Shown piece by piece: positions 1 through 10,345 of a stretch of 23,016 bases of DNA; the first letter of the stretch is position 1, and each line of letters begins with the position of its first letter. The notes beneath the pieces are model-generated. The model saw only the letters and a program-made list of their open reading frames with translations, had not been told where the DNA came from and searched no databases. The DNA comes from an uncultured Beijerinckiaceae bacterium. Lineage in GTDB: Bacteria > Pseudomonadota > Alphaproteobacteria > Rhizobiales > Beijerinckiaceae. The DNA is taken from contig CALMGA010000234.1 in the NCBI GenBank assembly GCA_937863205.1, forward strand, positions 1-23,016, read 5' to 3'. The position numbers and the translations under genes are program-made.

Positions 1-778
1 AGGCGCCGAGCGGGAAGCCGCCGCCGATGCCCTTGGCCACCGCCATGATGTCGGGATCGACCCCCCAATGTTCGCAGGCGAACAACCTGCCGGTGCGCCC
101 GATGCCGGTCTGCACCTCGTCGAGGATCAGCAGCAGCCCATGGCGATCGCACAGCTCGCGCAGGCCGGGCAGGAAACCCGGCTCCGGCACGCGGATGCCG
201 CCTTCGCCCTGGATCGGCTCGACCAGCACGGCAGCCGTTTCCGCCGTCACCGCCGCCTCGACGGCTGCCAGGTCACCGAAGGCGACGCGGTCGAAGCCGG
301 GCGCCTTGGGGCCGAAGCCCTCGATGTACTTGTCGGTGCCTCCCGCCGCGATGGTCGCGTAGGTGCGTCCGTGAAAGGCGCCGGTGAAGGTGACGATGCG
401 GTACCGTTCGGGATGGCCGCCGACGGCGTGGTACTTGCGCGCCGCCTTGATCGCCCCTTCCATGGCTTCCGCGCCGGAGTTGGTGAAGAACACGTAGTCG
501 GCGAAGCTCGCCGCCACGAGGCGCTGCGCCAGGCGCTCGGCTTGCGGGATCTCGAACAGGTTCGACGTGTGCCAGAGCCGCCCGGCCTGCGCGGTCAGGG
601 CTTCAACGAGATGGGGGTGGGAATAGCCCAGCGAGGCGACGGCGATGCCGCCGCCGAGATCGAGGTATCGCTCGCCCTCGGCCGTTTCGAGCCAAGCCCC
701 CTCGCCGCGCGCGAAGGCGATGGGATAACGGGCGTAGGTCGGCAGGAGAGAGGAGGTCGGAAGAAGGGAGGAGGTCAT
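1..778 (-). CDS. argD: Acetylornithine/succinyldiaminopimelate-type aminotransferase, 3' end outside the window
   Basis: PLP-dependent class III aminotransferase that converts N-acetylglutamate semialdehyde to N2-acetylornithine in cytoplasmic arginine synthesis, and in many bacteria also acts in lysine synthesis. The frame is open from the left edge to an ATG at 776-778, about 259 codons. Visible family motifs are the [16 protein letters not shown] block that binds the cofactor phosphate, FHGRT, the [13 protein letters not shown] block with the PLP-binding Asp, and [10 protein letters not shown] at the window edge, which follows the Schiff-base Lys of the AKG motif. An AGGAGCG ribosome-binding site lies just before the ATG and fixes the start. 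The N-terminus holds a short internal repeat, TSSLLP twice. The C-terminal third is missing only because the window ends. Substrate choice (argD versus another class III aminotransferase) is inferred from overall similarity; family assignment is secure. Confidence 0.92.
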   Translation of the reverse strand, partial: MTSSLLPTSSLLPTYARYPIAFARGEGAWLETAEGERYLDLGGGIAVASLGYSHPHLVEALTAQAGRLWHTSNLFEIPQAERLAQRLVAASFADYVFFTNSGAEAMEGAIKAARKYHAVGGHPERYRIVTFTGAFHGRTYATIAAGGTDKYIEGFGPKAPGFDRVAFGDLAAVEAAVTAETAAVLVEPIQGEGGIRVPEPGFLPGLRELCDRHGLLLILDEVQTGIGRTGRLFACEHWGVDPDIMAVAKGIGGGFPLGA

Positions 779-841
779 GGCGCTCCTGGTCTCCGGGCGG
801 CGGCTCCGCGAGAAGCCCTTGCACGAGGCGGCCCGGAACAG

Positions 842-863
842 AAAAGCCGCCCGGCAGGGCGGC
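842..863 (-). terminator. Leader hairpin with short T-run upstream of argD (possible attenuator)
   Basis: A perfect 7-bp stem (GCCGCCC and GGGCGGC, 846-852 and 857-863) with a 4-base loop is followed on the minus strand by TTTT (842-845). It sits inside the argD leader, between the promoter at 894-922 and the start codon at 778. The right arm with its neighbouring bases (846-854) is also perfectly complementary over 9 bases to 793-801, close to the ribosome-binding site, so two alternative structures are possible. It could instead simply be a weak terminator for mobA. Confidence 0.5.
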
Positions 864-893
864 GCTGCGAGACCGTTCGTCGTTCGTCCTCAA

Positions 894-922
894 GATGTAG
901 GGTCTTCCCCCGGCAGGGTCAA
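894..922 (-). promoter_or_regulatory. Sigma-70-type promoter for argD
   Basis: On the minus strand a -35 TTGACC (917-922) and a -10 TACATC (894-899) are separated by exactly 17 bases. The predicted transcript starts near 887 and gives argD a leader of about 108 bases. It lies downstream of the mobA stop codon, so argD can be transcribed independently of mobA. Read by eye, not tested. Confidence 0.55.
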
Positions 923-1064
923 ATGGCCGGAACGGCGACGACCCACCCGTCGCGGCCGCGCCCCGGAGACGCCTCCGCATGCTCTCCGAAGCCTCGATTT
1001 GGGGTCATCGCCCCACCCGGCGGAGAAGAGGCGACGCTCGGCGTCTCGGAGATTCCGGGGCCGG

Positions 1065-1670
1065 TCAAGGACGACTCCTGGCAAGACGGTCGGCCGCGCG
1101 CAGATCGTCCGGCGTGTTGACGTTGACGAAGGGATCGACCGGCTGGCACGGCCAGCTCACGGTGGCAAAGGGGTGACGGGCAAGGAAAACCTCGACCTTG
1201 CGCAGGCCTTCCTCCACCAGGGCGCGGCGCAGGTCGGCACGCAGCTGCACCGACCAAAGGGCGACAACGGGGTGGGTCCGCTCGCCCGAGCGGGCGCACA
1301 CGATGGCCGCCCGGTCGGCGATCCGGCGGTCCTGCAACCGGGCAACCAGATCGAGCGGCAGAAACGGCGCGTCGTTGGGCACGCTGACGGCGTAGGCGAC
1401 GTCGGGGGCGGTCCGGGCGATATGGTCGAGGGCGGCGAGCACGCCGGCCAGCGGGCCGAGACGGCCATCCTCCTCATCAGGTACGACCGCGAGGCCGAAG
1501 CGGGCGAAGCGGGCGGGATCGCCGTTGGCGCTGATCACCAGCCCGTCGCATTGGCCGCGCATCGCGGCGATCACGCGATCGAGGATCGGCTCGTCGGCGA
1601 CACGGTGGTCACCCTTGTCGCCCCCACCAAGCCGCGTGGCGCGTCCGCCAGCCAGAATGATCCCGATCAC
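1065..1670 (-). CDS. mobA: Molybdenum cofactor guanylyltransferase MobA
   Basis: Cytoplasmic enzyme that adds GMP from GTP to molybdopterin-Mo to make the guanine dinucleotide cofactor (MGD) used by DMSO-reductase-family enzymes. The 201-residue product fits the usual MobA size of about 190-210. It opens with the nucleotide-binding motif LAGGRATRLGGGDKG (residues 6-20), followed by LGPLAG, the metal-binding region VPNDAPFL, and the C-terminal VNVNTPDDL signature. I chose the GTG at 1668-1670 because it places the LAGG motif at residue 6, as in the family, and a GGGAGAA ribosome-binding site lies upstream; an in-frame ATG at 1799 would add 43 residues unlike the family. No mobB or molybdoenzyme gene is adjacent, so the gene appears to be single here. 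Confidence 0.9.
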   Translation of the reverse strand: MIGIILAGGRATRLGGGDKGDHRVADEPILDRVIAAMRGQCDGLVISANGDPARFARFGLAVVPDEEDGRLGPLAGVLAALDHIARTAPDVAYAVSVPNDAPFLPLDLVARLQDRRIADRAAIVCARSGERTHPVVALWSVQLRADLRRALVEEGLRKVEVFLARHPFATVSWPCQPVDPFVNVNTPDDLRAADRLARSRP

Positions 1671-2095
1671 GCCCGTTCTCCCGGGGTTGCAGGTCAACGA
1701 ACGCCCGAGCGATCCGGCCGATCCATATGCGTTGCATAGCTGCATTGATGTCATCGCAGATCGGCATGATCGCGTCCTGCGGTCGACGTCGCGCCACATT
1801 CGCCGGTGCGATTGTGACCGGCGCGACGCCGTTGGCGCGCAGCCGCAAGCAGGGCGGTTTTCAACTGGCCGTACTTTGCCCGATACTCACCGCGCAAGCC
1901 GATGGGCGACAACCGCAAGTCTCTTCCTGCCGTGCTGTATTTCAGGGTCGAGCAGGCTTTCGCGGACAAGCCACGACAATATCGCCATCAATCGGCTCGA
2001 TCCATGTCTTCAGTCGTGCTGGGCGGCTGCGCCAAAAGAACTGTCGCGTCAATCTTTCCATCGCACGACCGACTCAATAGAGCGCCCCGACCGAA
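1671..2095. other. Gap between mobA and the rlpA-like gene, no gene recognised
   Basis: About 425 bases between two divergent genes. Short open frames exist on both strands, for example a minus-strand frame at 1751-1969, but none has a recognisable motif or a convincing ribosome-binding site. It must hold the promoters of mobA and of the gene at 2096, but I could not pick either with confidence. Confidence 0.4.
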
Positions 2096-2650
2096 ATGGT
2101 ATGGGGTCGTGCAGACTTGTTCAGGAACGTCATTCTTCTCGCGCTGATGATCGCCGCCGTGGCGGCCTGGAGCAGCCCGGCCTCGGCAGGCGGCCATCGC
2201 ATAGGCCATGGCAGGGGCCACCGCATGTCCCACGCCACCCATCTCGCCAGCCGCTCAGCCCTCCTCCCGCATCGCCGATGGCGCCTCGCAGGTCACGATC
2301 GAAGATCACGTCATTCCCTCGCCAGGGCCGGTCGGCCAACCAGCCCTGCGAACGAGGCTGGAGCGGCAAGGGCTTCGACCGGACGGGCGTCCTTCTACAG
2401 CGGCGGACGCACGGCGTCCGGAGGTGTGGTCGGCGCCGCCACCTGCGCGCACCGCTGGCTGCCGTTCGGCACCAGGGTGCTGGTCACCAACCTCGCCAAC
2501 CTCAAGCAGGCCGTGCTGACCGTCAACGACCGCGGCCCCTTCGTGCGCGGGCGCCTGGTCGACGTTTCGCGTGCCGCCGCCGCCACCTTGGGAATGCTTG
2601 AGGGCGGCATCGCCACCGTGCGGATGGAGGTGATCGGCGGCCGGGTTTGA
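2096..2650 (+). CDS. RlpA-like double-psi beta-barrel secreted protein
   Basis: Exported protein of 184 residues with an RlpA-like barrel, a fold used by septal lytic transglycosylases that cut naked glycan strands. Residues about 9-32 form a signal peptide ending ASA. A basic, low-complexity linker follows to about residue 97. The barrel occupies residues 98 to the end, with the family blocks ASFYSGGRTASGG, AHRWLPFGT, VTVNDRGPFVRGR, and VDVSRAAAATLGM. There is no SPOR domain and no lipobox Cys, so it is shorter than classical RlpA. The catalytic His of AHRWLPFG is kept, but the Glu and Asp that normally precede it (GExxD) are replaced by small residues and the loop is shorter, so activity is doubtful. 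The ATG at 2096 is the only start that includes the full signal peptide; its ribosome-binding site is weak. Confidence 0.8.
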   Translation: MVWGRADLFRNVILLALMIAAVAAWSSPASAGGHRIGHGRGHRMSHATHLASRSALLPHRRWRLAGHDRRSRHSLARAGRPTSPANEAGAARASTGRASFYSGGRTASGGVVGAATCAHRWLPFGTRVLVTNLANLKQAVLTVNDRGPFVRGRLVDVSRAAAATLGMLEGGIATVRMEVIGGRV

Positions 2651-2658
2651 GCGACCCT

Positions 2659-3357
2659 TCAGATCAGGCCGGAGGCGATGTTGATGGTCAGGGCGAGGAT
2701 GGCCGAGTTGAAGAAGAAGGCCACCACCGAATGGCCGAGCGACGTCAGCCGGATCGCCTTGGAGGTGATCGACACGTCGGCCGTCTGCGCGGCGACGCCG
2801 ATGATGAAGGCGAAGTACAGGAAGTCCCAATAGTCGGGCTCGTCCGTGCCGGGAAAGGCGATGCCGCCCTGCACCTCGGTCGAGCCCTGCCCGGCCGGCC
2901 CGAAATATTCGTGGGCGTAGTGCAACGCGAAGGTGAGATGGATGAGCACCCAGGCGCTCACGATCGTCAGCACGGCGAGGGCGAGGTGCAGGCCCTTGCC
3001 GAGGCCGTGCAGGTCCTTGAGGAGACCAAGCTGCACCACGATGGCGCCCATGGAGGCCAGTGCCGCCAGCGCCACCAGGACCAGGATGACGAAGCGTCCC
3101 TCGTCGGTGATGCAGGCGCGTCGGCGGATGCTCTGCTCGCTCGCCTGCGCCATCGTGATGAGATTAAGCGAGATATACAGCGCCGTGCCGACATTCCAGG
3201 CGATCAGCAGGCGCGTCACCGGCAGGACGTGCTGGGGCTCGACGGCGTAGGTGACGAGGGCGACGAGGAGACTGGAGAACAGGCGGGGACGCCCGACGAG
3301 CAAACGACCCATCACCGTCCGCGGCAGGCTCGGGGCCGCCGACGGCTCCCCCGCCAT
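2659..3357 (-). CDS. DUF1345 family inner-membrane protein
   Basis: Integral membrane protein of 232 residues and unknown function. Hydrophobic segments lie near residues 27-39, 48-68, 89-112, 124-143, 175-193 and 208-230. The conserved DUF1345 signature is clear: HYAHEYF (146-152), FPG followed by PDYWDFLYFAF (174-184), then QTADV and the C-terminal FFFNSAILALTINI. Its ATG overlaps the stop codon of ispA in a TGATG arrangement, so it is probably translated by coupling from the ispA message. DUF1345 proteins have no established role; a link to isoprenoid or envelope metabolism is only suggested by this pairing. Confidence 0.88.
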   Translation of the reverse strand: MAGEPSAAPSLPRTVMGRLLVGRPRLFSSLLVALVTYAVEPQHVLPVTRLLIAWNVGTALYISLNLITMAQASEQSIRRRACITDEGRFVILVLVALAALASMGAIVVQLGLLKDLHGLGKGLHLALAVLTIVSAWVLIHLTFALHYAHEYFGPAGQGSTEVQGGIAFPGTDEPDYWDFLYFAFIIGVAAQTADVSITSKAIRLTSLGHSVVAFFFNSAILALTINIASGLI

Positions 3358-4295
3358 CAGCTCTTGCGGGCGACGGCGAAGCGGGCGGCGTCCTTCAGCA
3401 CGCGGGCGGCGGAGTCGTTGGAGCCGGCGATCCCGTCGAGCGCGGCGATGGCCTCCTCGGCGAGAGCGTCGCGCCGCGCGCGGGCCGCTTCCAGGCCGAG
3501 GGCGGCGACGAGCGTGGCCTTGTTGCGGTCGGCGTCCTTGCCGGTCTTCTTGCCGAGCGCGGCCTCGTCGGCCTCGACGTCGAGGATGTCGTCGGCGACC
3601 TGAAAGGCGGCGCCGACCGCGCGGCCGTAGCGCGACATGGCAATGGTGGCGTCGGCATCGGCGCCGCCCATCCGCGCGCCCGCGAGGACGGCGTAATGCA
3701 GCAGGGCGCCGGTCTTCATCGACTGGATGCGGATCACGTCGGCGGCGGCGTGGCGGCTCGTCGCCGCTTCGGCTTCGAGATCGAGGATCTGGCCGCCGAC
3801 CATGCCGCCGAGACCGGCGTGGCGGGCGAGCTGCAGAACCAGCTCGGCACGGACGCCCGCGTCGGGATGGGTGGCGGGATCGGCGGTGACGTCGAAGGCG
3901 TAGGTGAGCAGGCCGTCGCCTGCGAGGATGGCGGTGGCTTCGTCGTAGGCCTTGTGGGTGGTCGGGCGACCGCGGCGCAGATCGTCGTCGTCCATCGCAG
4001 GCAGATCGTCGTGGACGAGCGAATAGCAGTGGATCATCTCCAGCGCGCAGGCGGCCCGCAGCACGCCCTCGCCGCCCGCGCCGAACAGCCTCGCCGCCTC
4101 GATCAGCAGGAACGGGCGCAGCCGCTTGCCCCCGCCCAGGCTGGCGTAGCGCATCGCCCCCATGAAACGGGTCGGGCGCGCGACCTCGCCGGGCAGCGGC
4201 ACGTCAGCGAGCAGCCGATCCAGCATGGATTCGGTCGCCTCCGCCACGGCGGCGAGCCGTTCCCTGAACTCGTCGCTTTCCTCCCAGCGCGTCAT
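3357..4295 (-). CDS. ispA: Farnesyl diphosphate synthase (polyprenyl synthetase family)
   Basis: Cytoplasmic prenyltransferase that condenses DMAPP or GPP with IPP, giving farnesyl diphosphate for undecaprenol, ubiquinone and, where present, hopanoids. The 312-residue product has GGGKRLRP (54-61), the first Asp-rich motif HDDLPAMDDDD (Asp96, Asp97, Asp102) with the two-residue insertion typical of bacterial FPP synthases, and the second motif ADDILD (Asp225, Asp226, Asp229), followed by the GKKTGKD lid motif. It is the first gene of a two-gene unit with the DUF1345 gene. Unlike many relatives it has no dxs directly downstream and no xseB immediately upstream. Product chain length (C15 or C20) is inferred from motif type, not proven. 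Confidence 0.9.
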   Translation of the reverse strand: MTRWEESDEFRERLAAVAEATESMLDRLLADVPLPGEVARPTRFMGAMRYASLGGGKRLRPFLLIEAARLFGAGGEGVLRAACALEMIHCYSLVHDDLPAMDDDDLRRGRPTTHKAYDEATAILAGDGLLTYAFDVTADPATHPDAGVRAELVLQLARHAGLGGMVGGQILDLEAEAATSRHAAADVIRIQSMKTGALLHYAVLAGARMGGADADATIAMSRYGRAVGAAFQVADDILDVEADEAALGKKTGKDADRNKATLVAALGLEAARARRDALAEEAIAALDGIAGSNDSAARVLKDAARFAVARKS

Positions 4296-4465
4296 TTCGA
4301 CTCCGGCCCCATCCCTCGCCCGCTTGCCTCATACGGCATGCCCGGTCAAGGCTGGGGCGGAGGCCGGCTCGGACCACCCGAGCCACGCGGAGCCACCCAC
4401 ACACTCGCCCCCACACTTGCCCCGAAGCCGGGCTTGCGGCATGTGCTGCGCCCTATGGTCGAACC

Positions 4466-5179
4466 ATGCGGCTGAAACGACGCGGCCCAGGCCTCCTCGG
4501 CTTCGTGCTCCGGGGCCTCCTCACCCTTGCCGTGGCGTTCGCCGCCGCCTTCGCCGGGCTGCTCGCGCTCGACACGGCGGCGGCGCCGGTTTCCACCCTG
4601 ATGCTCGGCCGCGCCCTCGAAGGCAAAGGCTACCGGCGCGATTACGTCCCGCTGTCGGCCGTGGCGCCGGTGGCGCTGGCGGCGGTGATCGCCTCGGAGG
4701 ACGCCCGCTTCTGCCGCAACGACGGCGTGGACTGGGATTCGCTCAAGGAAGTGCTGTCCGACGCCGACGGCCCTTCGCGCGGCGCCTCGACCATCACCAT
4801 GCAGACGGCGAAGAACCTGTTCCTGTGGCCGGGCCGGTCGTCGGTCCGCAAAGGCATCGAGATCGGCGTCGCCCTCCTCCTCGGCAAGGTGTGGAGCAAG
4901 GCGCATACGCTTGAAGTCTACCTCAACGTCGCCGAATGGGGCGAGGGCGTCTTCGGCATCGAGGCGGCCGCCCAGGTGTACTTCAACAAGAGCGCCAGGG
5001 ATCTCGACGCCCGCGAGGCGGCGCTGCTGGCCACCAGCCTGCCGAACCCGAGCGAGCGCGACGCCGGCAATCCCGAACCCTTTCAGCGCCGGCTGGCGGC
5101 GGGGCTGATCGCGCGGGCGCGGGGGATGCCGGAGTACTTCGATTGCCTGCCGCAGGGGAGCCGGTACGGCGGCCCATAG
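4466..5179 (+). CDS. mtgA: Monofunctional peptidoglycan glycosyltransferase
   Basis: GT51 enzyme that polymerises lipid II into glycan strands on the periplasmic side of the inner membrane. The 237-residue protein has a single N-terminal transmembrane anchor (about residues 12-35) and the GT51 motifs in order: SEDARFCRNDGVDW with probable catalytic Glu78, GASTITMQTAKNLFLW, then LEVYLNVAEWGEGVFGIEAAA with the second catalytic Glu150, and AALLATSLPNP. It has no transpeptidase domain, as expected for MtgA. The ATG at 4466 gives the expected short basic cytoplasmic tail before the anchor. It is divergent from ispA across 170 bases and convergent with acnA; the hairpin at 5187-5217 lies just past its stop. 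Confidence 0.93.
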   Translation: MRLKRRGPGLLGFVLRGLLTLAVAFAAAFAGLLALDTAAAPVSTLMLGRALEGKGYRRDYVPLSAVAPVALAAVIASEDARFCRNDGVDWDSLKEVLSDADGPSRGASTITMQTAKNLFLWPGRSSVRKGIEIGVALLLGKVWSKAHTLEVYLNVAEWGEGVFGIEAAAQVYFNKSARDLDAREAALLATSLPNPSERDAGNPEPFQRRLAAGLIARARGMPEYFDCLPQGSRYGGP

Positions 5180-5184
5180 AAAGC

Positions 5185-5217
5185 AAAAAGGCCGGACGCG
5201 GTGTGCGAACGGCCTTT
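5185..5217 (-). terminator. Rho-independent terminator between acnA and mtgA
   Basis: A perfect 8-bp stem, AAAGGCCG (5187-5194) with CGGCCTTT (5210-5217), encloses a 15-base loop. On the minus strand it is followed by a run of five T (5185-5189, partly in the stem), so it should end the acnA transcript. On the plus strand the T-run is only three bases, so for mtgA it would be weaker. It lies between the two convergent stop codons. Confidence 0.75.
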
Positions 5218-5274
5218 CCGTCAGGTGTACTTGGGTTCGGCCCTTGCTGAACCGCTCCTTCTACGCCGCCATGC

Positions 5275-8010
<2,736 letters not shown>

Positions 8011-8122
8011 GGATCTCGTGTTCCCGGACGTGAGGGGGGCGCCGCCGCGCTTATAGATAATCCAAACTGGACGCGCTACGACCCGCTCCGGTTCCATTCG
8101 ATGCAAGAACGGCTCCCGCCCG

Positions 8123-8809
8123 GTGTCCTCTCCAGTGTTCCCGCCCTCAAGCGTCCCGCTGCTGTCCGTGGCGGACCTGACGGTGGAGCGTGGCGGGCGG
8201 ATGGTTCTGGCGCAGCTCAGTTTCGTTCTCGCGGCCGGCGACGTCCTTCTCGTCACCGGGCGCAACGGCGCCGGCAAGTCGACGCTGATGCGGGCGCTGG
8301 CCGGCCTGCTGCCGCCGGCCTCGGGGCGCATCGACTTCGGCCTCGCCGGCGCGGAGGTGCGCGGCGTCGAGACGGCGCACTACCTCGGCTACGAGGATGC
8401 GCTCAAGCCGTCGCTGACGGTTGGCGAGAACCTGGCGTTCTGGGCGGCGATGCTGCCGGCCGCCGCCCCGCCCGGCCCGTCCGGCGAGGGTCTCGACCCG
8501 CGCGAGGCGCTGGCTGCCTTCGGCATCGCCCGGCTGATCGACCTTCGCGCCGGCTACCTGTCGGCCGGACAGAAGCGCCGTGTCGCCCTCAGCCGGCTGC
8601 TGCTGACCCCGCGCCCGCTGTGGCTGCTCGACGAGCCGCTGATCGCCCTCGATGCGGAAGCGCAGGTGACGCTGAACGCCCTGATGGCCGCTCATGCGGC
8701 CGGCGGCGGCGCCATCCTGGTCGCCTCGCACCAGCCGCTGGCCGTCGGGCACCGCACCATCGACCTTGCCGCCAAGCGGCGGGCCTCACCCGCGTCCGTC
8801 GAAGCGTGA
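8123..8809 (+). CDS. ccmA: Heme exporter ATP-binding subunit CcmA
   Basis: ATPase of the CcmABCD complex, which frees holo-CcmE (heme chaperone) during c-type cytochrome maturation; cytoplasmic face of the inner membrane. The 228-residue protein has Walker [10 protein letters not shown], the ABC signature LSAGQKRR, Walker B LLDEP and the switch His in ASHQPL. The substitution of GQ-K for the usual GQ-Q/R region and the small size are typical of CcmA. The start is taken as GTG at 8123; downstream GTG codons are possible because no strong ribosome-binding site is seen. It overlaps ccmB by four bases (GTGA), so the two are translationally coupled. Its neighbour acnA is divergent. Confidence 0.93.
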   Translation: MSSPVFPPSSVPLLSVADLTVERGGRMVLAQLSFVLAAGDVLLVTGRNGAGKSTLMRALAGLLPPASGRIDFGLAGAEVRGVETAHYLGYEDALKPSLTVGENLAFWAAMLPAAAPPGPSGEGLDPREALAAFGIARLIDLRAGYLSAGQKRRVALSRLLLTPRPLWLLDEPLIALDAEAQVTLNALMAAHAAGGGAILVASHQPLAVGHRTIDLAAKRRASPASVEA

Positions 8810-9516
8810 GCGAGCCGACGACGGCTGAAACAAGCGCAAGGCCACGCGCGGGGCCGCTGCTGGCGCTGTTCCTGCGCGACCTGCGCGTCGGCCGCCGGCT
8901 CGGCGGCGGTGCCGCGCTGGGCGTGATGTTCTTCCTGATCCTGGTGGCGCTGGTGCCCTTCGCCGTCGGGCCCGGCGCCGAGCTGCTGGCGCGCATCGGC
9001 GCGGCCATCCTGTGGATCGCCGCCCTGCTCGCAACCCTTCTCGGCCTCGACCGCCTGTTCGCCGGGGATCGCGACGACGGCTCGCTCGACCTGCTGCTGA
9101 TGAGCCGAACCCCGGCCGAGCTGATCGTGCTGACCAAATGCGCGGCGCACTGGCTCCTGACCGGCCTGCCGCTCGTCGCCGCGTCACCGCTGTTCGGGCT
9201 GATGCTGGGCATGAACGGTCCGGCGCTGGGACAGGTCACCGCCTCGCTCGCCGCCGGCACGCCGGCGCTCACCATGCTGGGCGCGGTCGGCGCCGGGCTC
9301 ACGGTTGGCCTGCGCAAGGGCGGCCTGCTGATGGCGGTGCTGATCCTGCCGCTGTGCGTGCCGGTGCTGATCTTCGGCGTGTCGGCGGCGACCGCCGGCC
9401 TCGGCAACCCCGTGCCCTTCGCCACGCCGTTCCTGGTGGAATGCGCGCTCAGCCTGGCGGCGGTCGCCGGCGCGCCCTTCGCCGCCGCCGCCGCCCTGCG
9501 GGCGATGAACGACTGA
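8806..9516 (+). CDS. ccmB: Heme exporter membrane subunit CcmB
   Basis: Permease partner of CcmA in cytochrome c maturation. The start is GTG at 8806, overlapping the ccmA stop in GTGA; this gives 236 residues, close to the family length of about 220. Six hydrophobic segments can be seen, the first around the FFLILVALVPFAVG stretch. The family signatures ALFLRDLR near the N-terminus, the FAGDRDDGSLDLLL loop and LGAVGAGLTVGLRKGG are present. A longer open frame in the same phase begins at 8101, but its first 235 codons merely shadow ccmA. The operon normally continues with ccmC and ccmD; here ccmB is the last gene and the next gene is convergent, six bases away. Confidence 0.93.
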   Translation: MSEPTTAETSARPRAGPLLALFLRDLRVGRRLGGGAALGVMFFLILVALVPFAVGPGAELLARIGAAILWIAALLATLLGLDRLFAGDRDDGSLDLLLMSRTPAELIVLTKCAAHWLLTGLPLVAASPLFGLMLGMNGPALGQVTASLAAGTPALTMLGAVGAGLTVGLRKGGLLMAVLILPLCVPVLIFGVSAATAGLGNPVPFATPFLVECALSLAAVAGAPFAAAAALRAMND

Positions 9517-9522
9517 TCGGGA

Positions 9523-10284
9523 TCATCCGCGTCGCCGCGCACCCGGTCGGAGGCTTGCGGGATGCGACGGCGGCTCCGGCGTGTGCCGCGTTTTGCGCCA
9601 ATGGTGCGGTCGGCGGACGAGGTCGGCGAGTCCGCCCCAGGCGGCAGCGCAGACCATCAGCTGGTAGAGGATCATCAGCGGCAGGCTGGCGAGGAAGCGC
9701 GGGTGGCTCAGCCCCCTGGCGCGGCACCCGGCATAGCCGCACCACACCGGCGTCACCGCCCCGAGCAGCAGCACGGAGGCGGCCAGCGTGGCCTCGGCGA
9801 GAGCCTCCCAGCCCTGCGGCGCCGGCAGCCCGGCGCGGGCGAGGTGAACGGCGACACCGGCGAGGGCGAGCGGCGACAGCAGCGGGCCGAACACGAGGTT
9901 GACCAGCATCAGCGCCACGGCCAGCGAGCGAAGAAGGCCGAGATCCCGCGCCGCGCCGGACCCGCGACCCAGCACCAGGGCTGTCTGCATCCAGCCCATC
10001 GTCCAGCGGCGGCGCTGATTGAACCATCCGCCGAGCGAAGCCTCGGCGCGCTCCCCCGTCGTCGAGGCGAGGTCGCCGACGCGCAAGCCGAGCCGGGCGA
10101 GACGCAGCCCGAGGTCGGCATCCTCCGTCACGTTGAAGGCGTCCCAGCCGCCGGCGCGGCGCAGGGCGGCCGTGCGGAAATGGTTCGAGGTGCCGCCCAA
10201 CGCCATCGGCAGCCCGAGCCGGCTGATGCCGACGTTGAGGTTATCGAACAGCCCGGCGTATTCGATCGCGAAAAGCTGGGGCAG
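9523..10284 (-). pseudogene. 3' part of a glycosyltransferase family 2 gene split by the transposon
   Basis: This is the C-terminal 253 residues of a membrane glycosyltransferase whose first 399 codons lie at 14254-15450. It starts inside the target duplication and reads LPQLFAIEYAGLFDN, then LGGTSNHFRTAALRRAGGWDAFN, the acid/base motif TEDADLGLRL, and the QRRRW motif, followed by several transmembrane segments around residues 110-215 of this part. It is convergent with ccmB. The two parts join in frame when the 3,961-bp element and one 8-bp duplication are removed. Separation of the DxD-type motif (other half) from TED and QRRRW should abolish activity. An internal ATG at 10206 could start a fragment but it would lack the nucleotide-binding half. 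Confidence 0.9.
10277..10284 (+). repeat. Target site duplication, left copy (TGGGGCAG)
   Basis: The eight bases TGGGGCAG abut the left inverted repeat and are repeated exactly at 14246-14253 after the right inverted repeat. Eight bases is the duplication length typical of the IS1595 family. Confidence 0.95.
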
Positions 10285-10299
10285 CGGTATTATGGAGCA
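10285..10299 (+). repeat. Left terminal inverted repeat
   Basis: CGGTATTATGGAGCA, a perfect inverted match to 14231-14245. The next bases differ (AACGCC on the left, CCTGCC on the right, read inward), so the match can be followed for 15 bases plus scattered identity. Confidence 0.95.
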
Positions 10300-10321
10300 A
10301 ACGCCATAAGCACTCCGACCC

Positions 10322-10345
10322 CATGCCGCCTAGATAAACGGCATG
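10322..10345 (+). promoter_or_regulatory. Inverted repeat spanning the start codon of the first cargo gene
   Basis: CATGCCG (10322-10328) and CGGCATG (10339-10345) form perfect 7-bp arms around a 10-base loop. The loop holds TAGATA (10331-10336), a possible -10 box that would put the transcript start at about the A of the ATG at 10343. It may be an operator or an mRNA hairpin hiding the start codon. No good -35 is visible. Confidence 0.4.

Noticed and set aside
860..892. Arg-rich leader peptide in the argD leader
   Set aside because: The only in-frame start (TTG) lies upstream of or at the predicted transcript start and the frame runs past the argD ATG, so a classical leader peptide is not supported.
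919..1299. Several open frames on both strands between argD and mobA
   Set aside because: They overlap mobA out of frame or lack motifs and ribosome-binding sites; typical of G+C-rich shadow frames.
8011..8331. N-terminal extension of the acnA open frame
   Set aside because: The 107 extra codons are low-complexity, overlap ccmA on the other strand, and are absent from the aconitase family; the ATG at 8010 fits the family start.
8101..8805. Long open frame running through ccmA into ccmB as if one 471-residue protein
   Set aside because: Its first 235 codons are out of frame with ccmA and show no motif, while ccmA in the other frame has all ABC ATPase motifs. ccmB starts at the GTG at 8806.
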